Shown piece by piece: positions 35,494 to 44,266 of a stretch of 64,000 nt of DNA. Position numbers and translations under genes: made by a program. The stretch is taken from positions 107,822 through 171,821 of the forward strand of contig DASWIX010000041.1 of NCBI GenBank assembly GCA_036397455.1, read 5' to 3'. Position 1 is the first letter of the stretch. Every line of letters starts with the position of its first letter. Below the pieces are notes generated by a model. That model ran no database searches. It was not told the DNA's origin and saw only the letters and a program-made list of their open reading frames with translations. The stretch comes from JADFNB01 sp036397455 (GTDB lineage Bacteria; Gemmatimonadota; Gemmatimonadetes; Gemmatimonadales; GWC2-71-9).

Positions 35494-35595
35494 ATCGGCC
35501 TGGAGCACCTGCACTGTCTGCACCTGAACGACTTGCACACGCCGTTCGCTTCCCGTCGCGACCGGCATGCGCTGATCGCCGAGGGTTTCCGCGGA
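35494..35595 (+). pseudogene. remnant of endonuclease IV (nfo)
   Basis: One reading frame over 34 codons gives LEHLHCLHLNDLHTPFASRR then DRHALIAEGFRG. This lines up with the conserved endonuclease IV block HLNDxKxxxGSRxDRHxxIGEGxIG, including the metal-binding His, Asp and the DRH triad. Sequence on both sides shows no further similarity, and key residues (Ser/Lys after LND, Gly before SR) are changed. It appears to be a decayed 3' fragment of an AP-endonuclease gene in the 279-bp gap after pcm. It is recognised by motif only. Confidence 0.55.
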
Positions 35596-35622
35596 GCGGC
35601 GCGGCCAGGGCACCCCGCGTGC

Positions 35623-35628
35623 TATACT
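35623..35628 (+). promoter_or_regulatory. -10 element for a leaderless outer-membrane-protein transcript
   Basis: TATACT, in the context GCTATACTTC, ends 8 nt before the ATG at 35637, without a Shine-Dalgarno sequence. Confidence 0.5.
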
Positions 35629-35636
35629 TCGTCCTC

Positions 35637-36257
35637 ATGAATCCCGCGCACCGGACGCTGCTCTGCCTTTGCCTCATCGTGCCGGTATCCCCGGCGGGTG
35701 CGCAAACGCGCGTCGGCCTCCGGACCGGGATCACGACAAGCTCGAGGCTGGTCCGCGACTCCCTTGGGACGGAGGCGGTCGAGTCACGGATCAATCCCGC
35801 CGCGGTGCTTGGCGTCCTGTTCGACACCCGGGTCCGTTCCGACATTCTGCTGGGCGCATCGATTGCGGTGGGCCGCAGCAATCTCGTCCGCCAGACGGTC
35901 GACGAAAAGGTCGCGATAGCCCGCCTGACGATTTGGCATCCGTCCATCAGCGTGGGCCACCCGCTCTCCCCATGGCTCGAAGGGCACGCACGTCTCGGCG
36001 TGTTGGTCTATCGCCCCGATCGACAGCTCGGCACGATCTTCGGCACCAGCGCTCCGACCGCGACGACTTACGGCGCCGTCGTGTCCGCGTCACGGCCGCT
36101 GGGCGGTCGCCTGCTCGGCAGTATCGATGTGGCGTACGACTATCATCGGTTCGGGACCACGACACTCCGCATAGCCGGCTTCGTCGGGGAAACCAGCGTG
36201 CATCGGCTGACCATTGGCGCGACGGTGCGCCATCGCAGGACCGATGATGGCAGTTAA
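35637..36257 (+). CDS. small secreted protein, probable outer-membrane beta-barrel
   Basis: The 206-residue precursor has a signal peptide ending at PAGAQ, followed by alternating polar/hydrophobic strands with Gly turns and paired patterns such as VLGVLFDTRVRSDILLGASIAVGRS, the style of 8-stranded outer-membrane barrels. It lacks a conserved catalytic motif and a named family was not recognised. A leaderless-type promoter lies directly before the ATG. The stop overlaps the first metalloprotease-like gene by 11 nt. Confidence 0.6.
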   Translation: MNPAHRTLLCLCLIVPVSPAGAQTRVGLRTGITTSSRLVRDSLGTEAVESRINPAAVLGVLFDTRVRSDILLGASIAVGRSNLVRQTVDEKVAIARLTIWHPSISVGHPLSPWLEGHARLGVLVYRPDRQLGTIFGTSAPTATTYGAVVSASRPLGGRLLGSIDVAYDYHRFGTTTLRIAGFVGETSVHRLTIGATVRHRRTDDGS

Positions 36258-36891
36258 GCCGATCGCCGCCGTCGTCGGGTGCGTACTGGCGGTCGTCGCC
36301 TGCGAGACTGCCACGGCGCCCGATCGGTCCGACAACTACTACAGCCGGTTGGCCCAGTCCGGCCTCCTCTTCCGCTGGCCGGCCAATCGCCTGCCGGTGC
36401 GATTCTGGGTGGACCCCGCGGCCGGGCCTGTGTCGCAATACGTGCTTGACGGGATCGGCGTGTGGGAGGCACAATTCCTCTACGGTGAATTCCGCGCCAC
36501 CTTGGTAGCGGACGGCGCCACGGCGGACGTCCGCGTCCGCGTCGATGGCCAGACCCCACCGGCCGTGCCACTCACGGACGACGATCCCGTCTCGGCGTGC
36601 GACGGCGACACCGGCTTCGATACCACGGCGGTACAGATTACGGCGCCGTTCGAGATCACGCTGCGATGGAACTTCCTGAGACAGGATACGGATGTGGCCA
36701 ACTGCCTTGCGCGAGTCACCCTGCACGAAATCGGTCACGCGTTGGGGCTTTTTGTGCACAGTGATTCCCCGGACGACCTCATGAATACGCAGGCGCGGGT
36801 TCGACAGCCGTCGTCTCGTGACCGGGCCACCCTCGAAATGCTGTACCATACCGCCCCCACGCTCGGCCCGCCGGAGCGGCCGCAACAATGA
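36247..36891 (+). CDS. metzincin-like lipoprotein, first of a tandem pair
   Basis: The 214-residue protein has a lipobox ending at ACETA (Cys about 18). The catalytic region shows HEIGHALGLFVHS and, 10 residues later, DDLMN as a Met-turn, then a RDRATLEMLY helix typical of matrixins. The third His comes at position 12 of the motif (HExxHxxGxxxH) instead of position 11. An N-terminal strand region with FRWPANRLPVRFWVD resembles the matrixin fold start. It may be a surface-anchored zinc protease. ATG 36247 fits an AGGA site better than ATG 36244. The next gene is a paralogue. Confidence 0.7.
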   Translation: MAVKPIAAVVGCVLAVVACETATAPDRSDNYYSRLAQSGLLFRWPANRLPVRFWVDPAAGPVSQYVLDGIGVWEAQFLYGEFRATLVADGATADVRVRVDGQTPPAVPLTDDDPVSACDGDTGFDTTAVQITAPFEITLRWNFLRQDTDVANCLARVTLHEIGHALGLFVHSDSPDDLMNTQARVRQPSSRDRATLEMLYHTAPTLGPPERPQQ

Positions 36892-37544
36892 GACGGATCG
36901 TCCCGGCGTTGGCCCTCGCGGCGGCGGCGTGCTCGGAAGCGACCCTCCCGGTGCGTCCCGATCCGTACGGGTTCAGCATCGATTGCGGCAGGGATGGCGT
37001 CGGTTGTGCCGCGGGCGCCGGGGATATCCGATTGATCTTCCGCTGGCCGCGCCGCAGTCTCCCGGTGCGGATCTGGGCCGAAACGGCAGACCTGCGCGTG
37101 CACGCGGCAAACGGCATCCGGACCTGGATGGATGCCGGCCTGTACAGTGAGTTCGCCGGCGGACTCGTCGGCGATTCGCTCTTTGCGGACGTGCTGATCC
37201 GTGTCGGTGCGCCTGAGACCATCGTCAGAGTGGACGATGCACCGCTCGATTGCCGCGGGAACACCCCGCTCACGATCACGAGCGCCGACACGACGATGGC
37301 CCTCCCGTTTCACATCACGGTGCACCCCAGAATCGGGGCGAGCCCGGCGGATATCGACGGCTGCTTCACGATAGTCGTGATGCACGAGCTCGGTCATGCG
37401 TTGGGTCTGTTTCAGCACTCGACCGAGCCCGACGATCTCATGTACTTCAGCCCGCGGGTGAGCGTCCTCTCCCCGCGCGATCGCGCCACGTTCAACACGC
37501 TGTATCACATCGAGCCCACCGTGCGGGTCCCGGCAGGCCGCTAG
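36888..37544 (+). CDS. metzincin-like lipoprotein, second of a tandem pair
   Basis: The 218-residue protein has a lipobox (AAAACS) and the same layout as its upstream neighbour: FRWPRRSLPVRIWAE, then HELGHALGLFQHS, a DDLMY Met-turn and SPRDRATFNTLYH. Again the zinc signature has one extra residue before the third His. It overlaps the previous gene by 4 nt. The two copies have clearly diverged outside the core, so the duplication is old. The substrate is unknown. Confidence 0.7.
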   Translation: MRRIVPALALAAAACSEATLPVRPDPYGFSIDCGRDGVGCAAGAGDIRLIFRWPRRSLPVRIWAETADLRVHAANGIRTWMDAGLYSEFAGGLVGDSLFADVLIRVGAPETIVRVDDAPLDCRGNTPLTITSADTTMALPFHITVHPRIGASPADIDGCFTIVVMHELGHALGLFQHSTEPDDLMYFSPRVSVLSPRDRATFNTLYHIEPTVRVPAGR

Positions 37545-37633
37545 CGCCTCTCCGCTCCCCATTGTGTTACGTTTCGGTGGTGCTTTTCGGACCGGCGTAC
37601 TCCCGTTTTTCACACGACGACGACACGTTCACT

Positions 37634-39217
37634 ATGGACACCACCGCGCCACACATCACGCCTGGGCTCGACGTGCGGGCGGAGGTCCACTGGAACCCGG
37701 GCCCCGCGACGCTCTACGAAGCGGCCATTCGGCGCGCGGAAGGACGGCTCGCCGCCGGCGGACCGTTCACCGCCAACACCACGCCGCACACCGGCCGGTC
37801 CCCCAACGACAAGTTCGTCGTTCAGGAGCCGACGACCGAAGGCGATATCTGGTGGGGCAAGGTCAACCAGGCCCTGAGTCCGGCGCAATTCGCCGCATTG
37901 CACGCGGACGTGTTGGATCACCTCGGCGCCCGCGAGCTGTTCGTGCGCGACGTGTTTGCGGGCGCGGATCCGTCCCGGCGCGTGCCCGTCCGATTCGTCA
38001 CGGAAAACGCGTGGCACGCGCTGTTCGTCTACAACATGTTCCTGAGACCGACCGTTGCCGAACTCGACGCGTTTGCGCCGTCCTACACGGTGTTGCATGC
38101 GCCCGAGATGCAGGCGGATCCCGCCAGACACGGCACGCGCAGCGGCACGTTCATCGCGCTGAACCTCGCGGAACGACTGGTGTTGATCGGTGGTACGCGT
38201 TACGCCGGGGAAATGAAGAAGTCCATCTTCACCGTGCTCAACTACGTGTATCCCAAGCAGGGCGTGTTGTCGATGCATTGCTCGGCCAACGTCGGTGAGG
38301 AAGGCGACGTGGCGCTCTTTTTCGGTCTCTCCGGCACCGGCAAAACCACGCTGTCCGCCGATCCGAGCCGCGGCTTGATCGGTGACGATGAGCATGGGTG
38401 GAGCGACGAAGGCGTCTTCAACTTCGAAGGTGGGTGTTACGCGAAGGTGATCCGCCTTTCTCCTGAAGGGGAGCCGGAAATCTACGCCACCACGCGCATG
38501 TTCGGGACCGTACTCGAAAACGTCGTGCTGGACGAGGAGACGCGGGAAGTCGACCTCGACTGCAGCGATGTCACGGAGAACACGCGCGCCTCCTACCCCA
38601 TTCACGCCATTCCCAACCACGTACCGGGCGGGCGTGCCGGGCACCCGTCCACCATCGTCTTCCTGACGGCGGATGCCTTCGGCGTGCTCCCGCCGATCGC
38701 CCATCTGACGCCCGAACAGGCGATGTATCATTTCCTCGCGGGGTATACCGCCAAGGTCGCGGGTACGGAGCGGGGCGTAACCGAGCCCCAGGCCACCTTC
38801 AGCGCCTGTTTCGGGGCGCCGTTTCTGCCCATGCACCCCAGTGTGTACGCCGGCATGCTCGGCGAGCGCATTGCCGCTCACGGCGTGAAATGCTGGTTGG
38901 TCAACACCGGCTGGACCGGCGGACCCTACGGCGTGGGACACCGCATGCCGCTGCGATACACCCGCGCGATGGTGCGGGCGGCGCTCGAAGGACAACTCGA
39001 CGATACGCCGACGCGCGACGATCCCGTGTTCGGACTCCGCATCCCGATGTCCTGCCCACACGTTCCGGTGGAATCACTCGATCCGCGATCGACGTGGCGC
39101 GATCCGGCAGCGTACGATGCGCAAGCACAGCGCATGGCAGCGATGTTCCGCGAGCACTTCGCGACGTTCGCGGACCAGGTCGACGACGCGGTGCGCGCCG
39201 CCGGCCCGAAGGCATGA
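37634..39217 (+). CDS. pckA: phosphoenolpyruvate carboxykinase (ATP)
   Basis: PckA converts oxaloacetate and ATP to PEP, the entry step of gluconeogenesis. The 527-residue protein has the substrate loop RSPNDKFVVQE, the metal site around GGTRYAGEMKKSIFT with catalytic Lys, the kinase P loop GLSGTGKTTLS, DDEHGW and the TGWTGGPYGVGHRMPLRYTR segment. Length is normal (E. coli 540). ATG 37634 is the first start that gives the family N terminus; a longer frame upstream lies in the protease gene. An HD hydrolase gene follows 6 nt later. Confidence 0.96.
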   Translation: MDTTAPHITPGLDVRAEVHWNPGPATLYEAAIRRAEGRLAAGGPFTANTTPHTGRSPNDKFVVQEPTTEGDIWWGKVNQALSPAQFAALHADVLDHLGARELFVRDVFAGADPSRRVPVRFVTENAWHALFVYNMFLRPTVAELDAFAPSYTVLHAPEMQADPARHGTRSGTFIALNLAERLVLIGGTRYAGEMKKSIFTVLNYVYPKQGVLSMHCSANVGEEGDVALFFGLSGTGKTTLSADPSRGLIGDDEHGWSDEGVFNFEGGCYAKVIRLSPEGEPEIYATTRMFGTVLENVVLDEETREVDLDCSDVTENTRASYPIHAIPNHVPGGRAGHPSTIVFLTADAFGVLPPIAHLTPEQAMYHFLAGYTAKVAGTERGVTEPQATFSACFGAPFLPMHPSVYAGMLGERIAAHGVKCWLVNTGWTGGPYGVGHRMPLRYTRAMVRAALEGQLDDTPTRDDPVFGLRIPMSCPHVPVESLDPRSTWRDPAAYDAQAQRMAAMFREHFATFADQVDDAVRAAGPKA

Positions 39218-39223
39218 GACACC

Positions 39224-40483
39224 GTGCCCGCCGGCGGTTACGACGTCGTCCGAGACCCACTCTGGAATAACATCGGGATCGATCACCAGGCGCTCGCGGT
39301 CCTCGATACGGAGCCGTTCCAGCGCCTGCGCTACGTGCGCCAACTCGGCCACGCCTTCCTCGTCTATCCCGGAGCCACCCACACCCGCTTTGAACACGCC
39401 CTCGGCACCTATCATCTCGCACGACGTGCGCTGACGGTTCTGGCTGAGCGCGGCCAACTCGATGCGGTGCCACCGGACGAGTTGACGCTCACCCGGCTCG
39501 CCGCACTCCTGCACGACATCGGCCATTACCCGTTCTCCCACGCGCTCGAAGAAGCCGGCCTGGCGTCGCACGAAACGCTCGCACGACGGCATCTTGATCA
39601 TCCGCAGCTAGCCGCCGTACTGGACCAGGTCGGGATCCCGGACATCACCACGCGCCTCACGGACCTCATCAGCGGACGAGGATCATCCGGCCTGCGAGGA
39701 CTCATTTCGGGCGCGCTCGACCTCGACAAGATCGACTACCTGACCCGCGATGCGCGCATGAGCGGCGTTCCCTACGGTACCGTCGATGTCGACCGACTCC
39801 TGCACGCGTTCACCCTGATTGGCGAAGGGAGCGAACGCACGGTCGGCATCCACGAGAAGGGGGTCAGCGCACTCGAGTCACTGCTTTTTGCCAAGTACCA
39901 GATGTACCGCAACGTCTACTGGCACCACGCCGTGCGCAGCGCCACCACGATGTTCAAGCGGCTGGTGCGCTCGTCGATCGCCCAAGGGATGATCGACGTC
40001 GACTGGATCGCCGAGAGCACCGATGAAGCGTTGATGGAGCGCCTGAGGAGCCTTCCCGATCCCGGGCTCGCGGAGCGGCTACGCGCGCGTCGGCTGTACA
40101 AACGCGTCCTGGATGTCCCGGCGAGCGACCTGCCCCTGGACGCCGGTCGCTGGGTCGCGGAGGTACCGGACCTGGTGGAACAGGTCGAAGATCGACTGGC
40201 AGAGGAATCAGGCCTCGAACGGGGCGAACTGCTGCTCGATTTCCCCGCGAAGCCGGCGATGCTTGCGGGCGATATCCAGGTCCTGCGACGCGATCACTCG
40301 GTCGCACCGGCACGGCTCGAGATCCTGAAGGTGGCCGACGAATTGCACGCCGCCGCCCGCCGGCTCCGCATCTATGCGGCGCGCCCGGTGCCCGTGCAGG
40401 CCTCCCGGATCATCGCGTTGGTTGAACTCGCCCCGGATGACATCACGCGCGTCGTGGCGCGGGAACACGCCTTGTTGTCGTAG
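39224..40483 (+). CDS. HD-domain phosphohydrolase (dGTPase-like)
   Basis: The 419-residue protein shows RLRYVRQLGHAFLVYPGATHTRFEHALG, then LLHDIGHYPFSH (the HD metal pair), and DKIDYLTRDA, the features of the SAMHD1/YdhJ-like dNTP hydrolase group. A C-terminal helical region extends to 419. It may control dNTP pools or nucleotide second messengers; the substrate is unknown. It starts with GTG just after pckA. No structural link to pckA function is evident beyond co-location. Confidence 0.88.
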   Translation: MPAGGYDVVRDPLWNNIGIDHQALAVLDTEPFQRLRYVRQLGHAFLVYPGATHTRFEHALGTYHLARRALTVLAERGQLDAVPPDELTLTRLAALLHDIGHYPFSHALEEAGLASHETLARRHLDHPQLAAVLDQVGIPDITTRLTDLISGRGSSGLRGLISGALDLDKIDYLTRDARMSGVPYGTVDVDRLLHAFTLIGEGSERTVGIHEKGVSALESLLFAKYQMYRNVYWHHAVRSATTMFKRLVRSSIAQGMIDVDWIAESTDEALMERLRSLPDPGLAERLRARRLYKRVLDVPASDLPLDAGRWVAEVPDLVEQVEDRLAEESGLERGELLLDFPAKPAMLAGDIQVLRRDHSVAPARLEILKVADELHAAARRLRIYAARPVPVQASRIIALVELAPDDITRVVAREHALLS

Positions 40484-40528
40484 CGCGACGTCAACCAGGA
40501 CATCGGTACATTAGTACGGGTACGTGTT

Positions 40529-40614
40529 TTCACCGCAGAGAGAGCAGAGAAACCACCCTCGACCGCACGTTCGACCAACTGCCTCTCTGCGGTCTCAGCG
40601 TGCTCTGCGGTGAA
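40529..40614. repeat. long-range inverted repeat in the intergenic gap (possible terminator)
   Basis: TTCACCGCAGAG at 40529-40540 and CTCTGCGGTGAA at 40603-40614 are perfect 12-bp arms. Further matching CTCTGCGG / CCGCAGAG segments lie inside. It sits between converging genes and may end transcription from both sides. Similar CACCGCAGAG-type repeats are known as dispersed repeats in several environmental genomes. Confidence 0.55.
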
Positions 40615-40655
40615 GACGACGCGGTGAGAGCGTTACGGTATTTGTGCCGCATGTG

Positions 40656-40853
40656 CTAGCCGCTGGGCGCGCCGGCGGACTCCGACCCACCCGCATCAGC
40701 CAATTCAGACGCGATACCGCGATAGTAGCGCGCGTCCTCGGGCCTCCCGGCCTGATCCATCGAGACGGCACACACTTCCAGCGCGTAGAGAATGGGACCG
40801 AGCTGCCGCGCAGCCACGGCGCCGACCGCGTCGCGGTTCGGCCCGGCTGTCAC
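40656..40853 (-). CDS. small hypothetical protein coupled to a PP2C phosphatase
   Basis: The 65-residue protein has a helical stretch (ARQLGPILYALEVCAVSMDQ) and a second one (ARYYRGIASELADA), with no known domain. Its GTG overlaps the phosphatase stop by 4 nt (GTGA), which argues that it is translated. The coding pattern is similar to its neighbours. No function is assigned. Confidence 0.5.
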   Translation of the reverse strand: MTAGPNRDAVGAVAARQLGPILYALEVCAVSMDQAGRPEDARYYRGIASELADAGGSESAGAPSG

Positions 40854-41635
40854 ACCCCGGTCTCGAGCGTGGGGCGGTCATCGCGGACGGTCTCGACGCC
40901 ATCGATACGCACCGCGATCACCGTGATGTTGTCGAGACCGCCACGATGGTTCGCTTCGTTGATGAGCGCCTGCGCCAGCGCCTCGGGATTGCGGGACGAA
41001 AGCAGCATGTTGTGGAGATCGGGATCGTCCACCATCCCCGTCAACCCATCGGAGGCGAGCACGAAGATGTCGCCGGCGCGGAGCGATCCCACGTACGTGT
41101 CGGGCGCGACATCGTTATTCGCGCCGACACAGCGGGTAATCACGTTGCTGTAAGGATGAGTCCGGGCCTCTTCGGGAGACAGGTAACCCGCATCGACCTG
41201 TTCCTGCACGTACGAATGATCCTTGGTGAGTTGCGTCAACTCGGAATCCCGCAGCAGATACGCGCGGCTGTCGCCAACCTGCCCGATCAGATACCGCTGT
41301 CCGTTCAGGACCAGCGCGGTGGCGGTCGTGCCCATCCCGCGCTTGTCGTGCTCGGTCAGCGTGCGCTCGAAGATGGACGCGTTGGCTTGGCGAATGGCCT
41401 CGCGCATGCGAGCCGCCGCCGGTTCCTCTCCCACGCCGCGAATGTCGCCCAGTTCCTCGGCGATGATCCGCACGGCCATCTCACTCGCCACTTCGCCGGC
41501 CGCGTGCCCGCCCATACCGTCGGCCACGATAAACACCGCTCGCTCATCGACGATCAGGTAACTGTCTTCATTTCCCGATCGAACGATGCCGACATCGGTG
41601 AGGCCGGCGGACGTGAATTGCACGGGCAGCGCCAA
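40850..41635 (-). CDS. PP2C-family Ser/Thr protein phosphatase
   Basis: The 261-residue enzyme has all PP2C motifs: GIVRSGNEDSYLI, VADGMGGHAAGE, GTTATAL, VGDSRAYLLRD, LTKDHS and LASDGLTGMVDD, with the metal-binding aspartates intact. It dephosphorylates Ser/Thr, most likely on the FHA-partner network encoded just upstream. Start is a TTG at 41633-41635, 1 nt after the FHA gene stop. A Ser/Thr kinase would be expected but is not in the window. Confidence 0.93.
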   Translation of the reverse strand: MALPVQFTSAGLTDVGIVRSGNEDSYLIVDERAVFIVADGMGGHAAGEVASEMAVRIIAEELGDIRGVGEEPAAARMREAIRQANASIFERTLTEHDKRGMGTTATALVLNGQRYLIGQVGDSRAYLLRDSELTQLTKDHSYVQEQVDAGYLSPEEARTHPYSNVITRCVGANNDVAPDTYVGSLRAGDIFVLASDGLTGMVDDPDLHNMLLSSRNPEALAQALINEANHRGGLDNITVIAVRIDGVETVRDDRPTLETGV

Positions 41636-41636
41636 G

Positions 41637-42983
41637 TTATTGATCCGGTGGCAGTTTGATAGCCGAGATCATTCGCGTGGATCCGCCCGTATTGGGCTGA
41701 TCTTCATCGGCCGGCTCGAAGAACGCGCGTACCTCACCGAACCGGACGAGCGCTCCGGGCGCAAGCGGGGCCTCCGGCTCAATGAGTTCGCCGTCGACGT
41801 AGGTCCCGTTCGTGCTACCCGCGTCGACCACGACCCAAATCCCCTCCCGCCGTTGGAACTTGGCATGCACGGTGGACACGCTGTCGTCCGGGATGACCAG
41901 GTCGTTGTAGTCCGCGCGCCCCACGTTAGCGAGTGGCACCCGAATCGGTAAGCGCTGCCCCTTCATGCTGCCGCTGCGAATCACCAGGTACGCGAGCGGG
42001 CGTCCCGAACCGCTGGAACGGCCGCCCGCCACGACTGGCTGCACCGCCGGGGGCGGGGCCGGGGGCGGGGCCGGGGCCGGCGCCACGGGCGCCGCAGCCG
42101 GTGGGGGGTGGGGCGGAGCCGGGGTCGGCGCGATCGGGACCGCCGCAGCCGGCGGGACGGGCGCGGCCGCAGGTGGCGGAGGGGTCGCCGGAGGGGCCGG
42201 CATCGGGGGCAATCCCGCCTGCCCCTCCCCCGGGACCCCGTGCATGGTATCCGCCAGTCGCCGTTCCGCGCCGGCTGGCGGCGGCACCGCCGGGGGCGGG
42301 GGCGGCGGCGGGGGTGGCACATCCGCCTTGTCGGCATAGAAGCGGAACTCGTGGTCGCCCACGCGGATGACATCCGCGCGTGCAAGCAGGTGCTGCTCCT
42401 TGATGCGCTCGCCGTTCACGAACGTCCCGTTCGTGCTTCCGTCGATGACCAGGTACCCTTTGGGCGAGACAATGACCTCCGCGTGGCGCCGCGACACCGC
42501 CTTGCTCGTGACCACCACGTCGCACCCGGCCTCACGCCCAATGACCATCGAAGCCCCGGTGATGGTGTACTCCCGGCCGTCGGTCAGACTGACGAGGCGA
42601 CCACCGGTTCCCGCCGTCGGCGCGCGCGCACCGGTCGGCTTCTTGGCACTCGCCATGAGGGCCGGGTTCACCGCCTGCACGTATTGCGTGCTCCCGCTCC
42701 GCCGCTCGTCCACGAACAGCAGTTCGTGCGCGGCGATCTCCACCTTGTCACCGTGCAACAGCGGCGTCGGCTGCGGACCCAGTTTGACACCGTTGATCAT
42801 GATGACGGCCGCGTCGTTCGCCCGCCGGATCGACACCGAACCGTCGTCCGCCGTCCGCAACATCGCGTGACCGGGCTGGACCCCTTCTCCCGCAAGCGTA
42901 ATCGTGGCGGACGGATCCGCGCCGACGATCGACTCCCCGGGGGGAATCGGTCGACGTTCACCGCCTATCTCTAGAAACGCCAT
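41637..42983 (-). CDS. multi-FHA-domain signalling protein
   Basis: The 448-residue protein contains three FHA modules. The first (about 1-95) is degenerate. The second (about 130-215) has VIGREAGCDVVV, SRRHAEV and STNGTFVNG. The third (about 335-425) has NVGRADYNDLVIPDDSVSTVHA and GSTNGTYVDG. A Pro/Ala-rich linker of about 110 residues joins the last two. FHA domains bind phosphothreonine, so the protein scaffolds Ser/Thr-kinase signalling. The phosphatase gene follows after 1 nt, giving a writer-eraser style pair without the kinase. Confidence 0.88.
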   Translation of the reverse strand: MAFLEIGGERRPIPPGESIVGADPSATITLAGEGVQPGHAMLRTADDGSVSIRRANDAAVIMINGVKLGPQPTPLLHGDKVEIAAHELLFVDERRSGSTQYVQAVNPALMASAKKPTGARAPTAGTGGRLVSLTDGREYTITGASMVIGREAGCDVVVTSKAVSRRHAEVIVSPKGYLVIDGSTNGTFVNGERIKEQHLLARADVIRVGDHEFRFYADKADVPPPPPPPPPAVPPPAGAERRLADTMHGVPGEGQAGLPPMPAPPATPPPPAAAPVPPAAAVPIAPTPAPPHPPPAAAPVAPAPAPPPAPPPAVQPVVAGGRSSGSGRPLAYLVIRSGSMKGQRLPIRVPLANVGRADYNDLVIPDDSVSTVHAKFQRREGIWVVVDAGSTNGTYVDGELIEPEAPLAPGALVRFGEVRAFFEPADEDQPNTGGSTRMISAIKLPPDQ

Positions 42984-43053
42984 TGGACTACGTCCTGAAG
43001 CAAAGGGAGATTCTGAAAAAGGTAGTGTTCGCCTTTGTGCCGTGCAACCGACC

Positions 43054-44139
43054 TCACGGGGTGGCGACTTCCTCGCCTCGGACCTCCGCCAGCTTCAGCC
43101 ACCGCCAGAACACCGCGGAGCCGAAACCGACGGTCAGGTAGCTCACCATAATGCGCCACAGCAGGATGTAGGACGGCATGAGGTCCCGGGGAACATAGAT
43201 CGACATCACCGCGGCCGAGAGGATTTCGGCGAGCCCCGACCCGCCCGGCGTGGGCGCGAAATACAGCAGGAAGGAAATCAGCGTTTGCAGGAGCAGCACC
43301 TCCAGGAACGGCGCGGGAATCCCCAACGCCTGCAGCACCACGTAGCCGGCAAGCAGTTTGTTGGCGTGCGCCGCCGCCGACAGGACGACCCCGGCCACGA
43401 GCGTGCCGATGCCCCGGATCCCTCGAAAAGCCACGATCGCCTGATGGGCCCGGTCGATCCCGCCATCCCACCGCTCCACGCGTTCGGCCCAGGCCGCGCG
43501 ACCTCGGCGACGCAGCAACGCGCTGAGCCATCGCACCAGCACGCCGGCAATACTCGGGAAGCTCATCAGCAGGATGATGAACAGGCCGATGCCGACGAAT
43601 CCGCCAAGACTCAGTCGGAATAGGTCGTACAAGTCGACCGCCTGGCCGATGATCCCATGCTGCCGCAGAGAACGTCCCGCCCCGAACACGATGGCCAGGG
43701 GCCCGGCAATCGCAAAAAAGATGACGGTGGCCACGAAACTCATCAGGCCGGCCACCATGGCCTCGGGAAGCGGCGTGCCGTAACGCGTCAGCGTATACAC
43801 CATCATCGGTCCGCCGCCGGTCTGAGACGGCGTGAGGTAGCTGGCCCACGTGTTGAGCCCGCCGGCCAGGACCGCGCCTCGAAGCGACTGACGGGGATGC
43901 AGATGGCGGCTCAGGATGTACAGGCGCAGACCACCACCGAACCAGTCGAGCGACGCCAGCGCGACCCCCACCGCCAGCCACCGGAAATCCACCCCGATGA
44001 GGGCCCGGAGGAACCGGTCCAGGTTGTTGCCGTACAAGAGCAACGCCACGAACCCGACCAGGGATATCGCGGCGAACACCTCGAGACCCCTACGAACGAG
44101 TCGTGGAGTGAGCGCGGGAGCCGTCATGGGGAACCGCAT
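43054..44139 (-). CDS. flippase-like membrane protein (LPG synthase TM region family)
   Basis: The 361-residue protein has about eight membrane helices and the family landmarks: GGGLRLYILSR, LTPSQTGGGPMMVYTLTRYGTPLPEA and FAPTPGGSGLAEILSAAVMS. Members of this UPF0104/AglD-like group flip or move lipids and lipid-linked sugars. There is no C-terminal aminoacyl-transfer domain, so it is not a full MprF. Start ATG 44139 or the ATG four codons later are both possible. It diverges from a secreted propeller protein. Confidence 0.85.
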   Translation of the reverse strand: MRFPMTAPALTPRLVRRGLEVFAAISLVGFVALLLYGNNLDRFLRALIGVDFRWLAVGVALASLDWFGGGLRLYILSRHLHPRQSLRGAVLAGGLNTWASYLTPSQTGGGPMMVYTLTRYGTPLPEAMVAGLMSFVATVIFFAIAGPLAIVFGAGRSLRQHGIIGQAVDLYDLFRLSLGGFVGIGLFIILLMSFPSIAGVLVRWLSALLRRRGRAAWAERVERWDGGIDRAHQAIVAFRGIRGIGTLVAGVVLSAAAHANKLLAGYVVLQALGIPAPFLEVLLLQTLISFLLYFAPTPGGSGLAEILSAAVMSIYVPRDLMPSYILLWRIMVSYLTVGFGSAVFWRWLKLAEVRGEEVATP

Positions 44140-44266
44140 CTTACGGCGCGACAGGATACTTCGTCAACACGCCCCGACCGGCCCGATTGCGACCCGGAAC
44201 GGGATCCATGCATCCTTTCGCGTGGACAGTCTCACACGCCCAATCCTCCGCAGGAGGCTATCAGCT

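Noticed and set aside
41990..42340. GGCGGGGGC-type repeat block that looks like a repeat array
   Set aside because: It is the Pro/Ala-rich linker of the FHA protein, codon-level repetition with no spacer structure.
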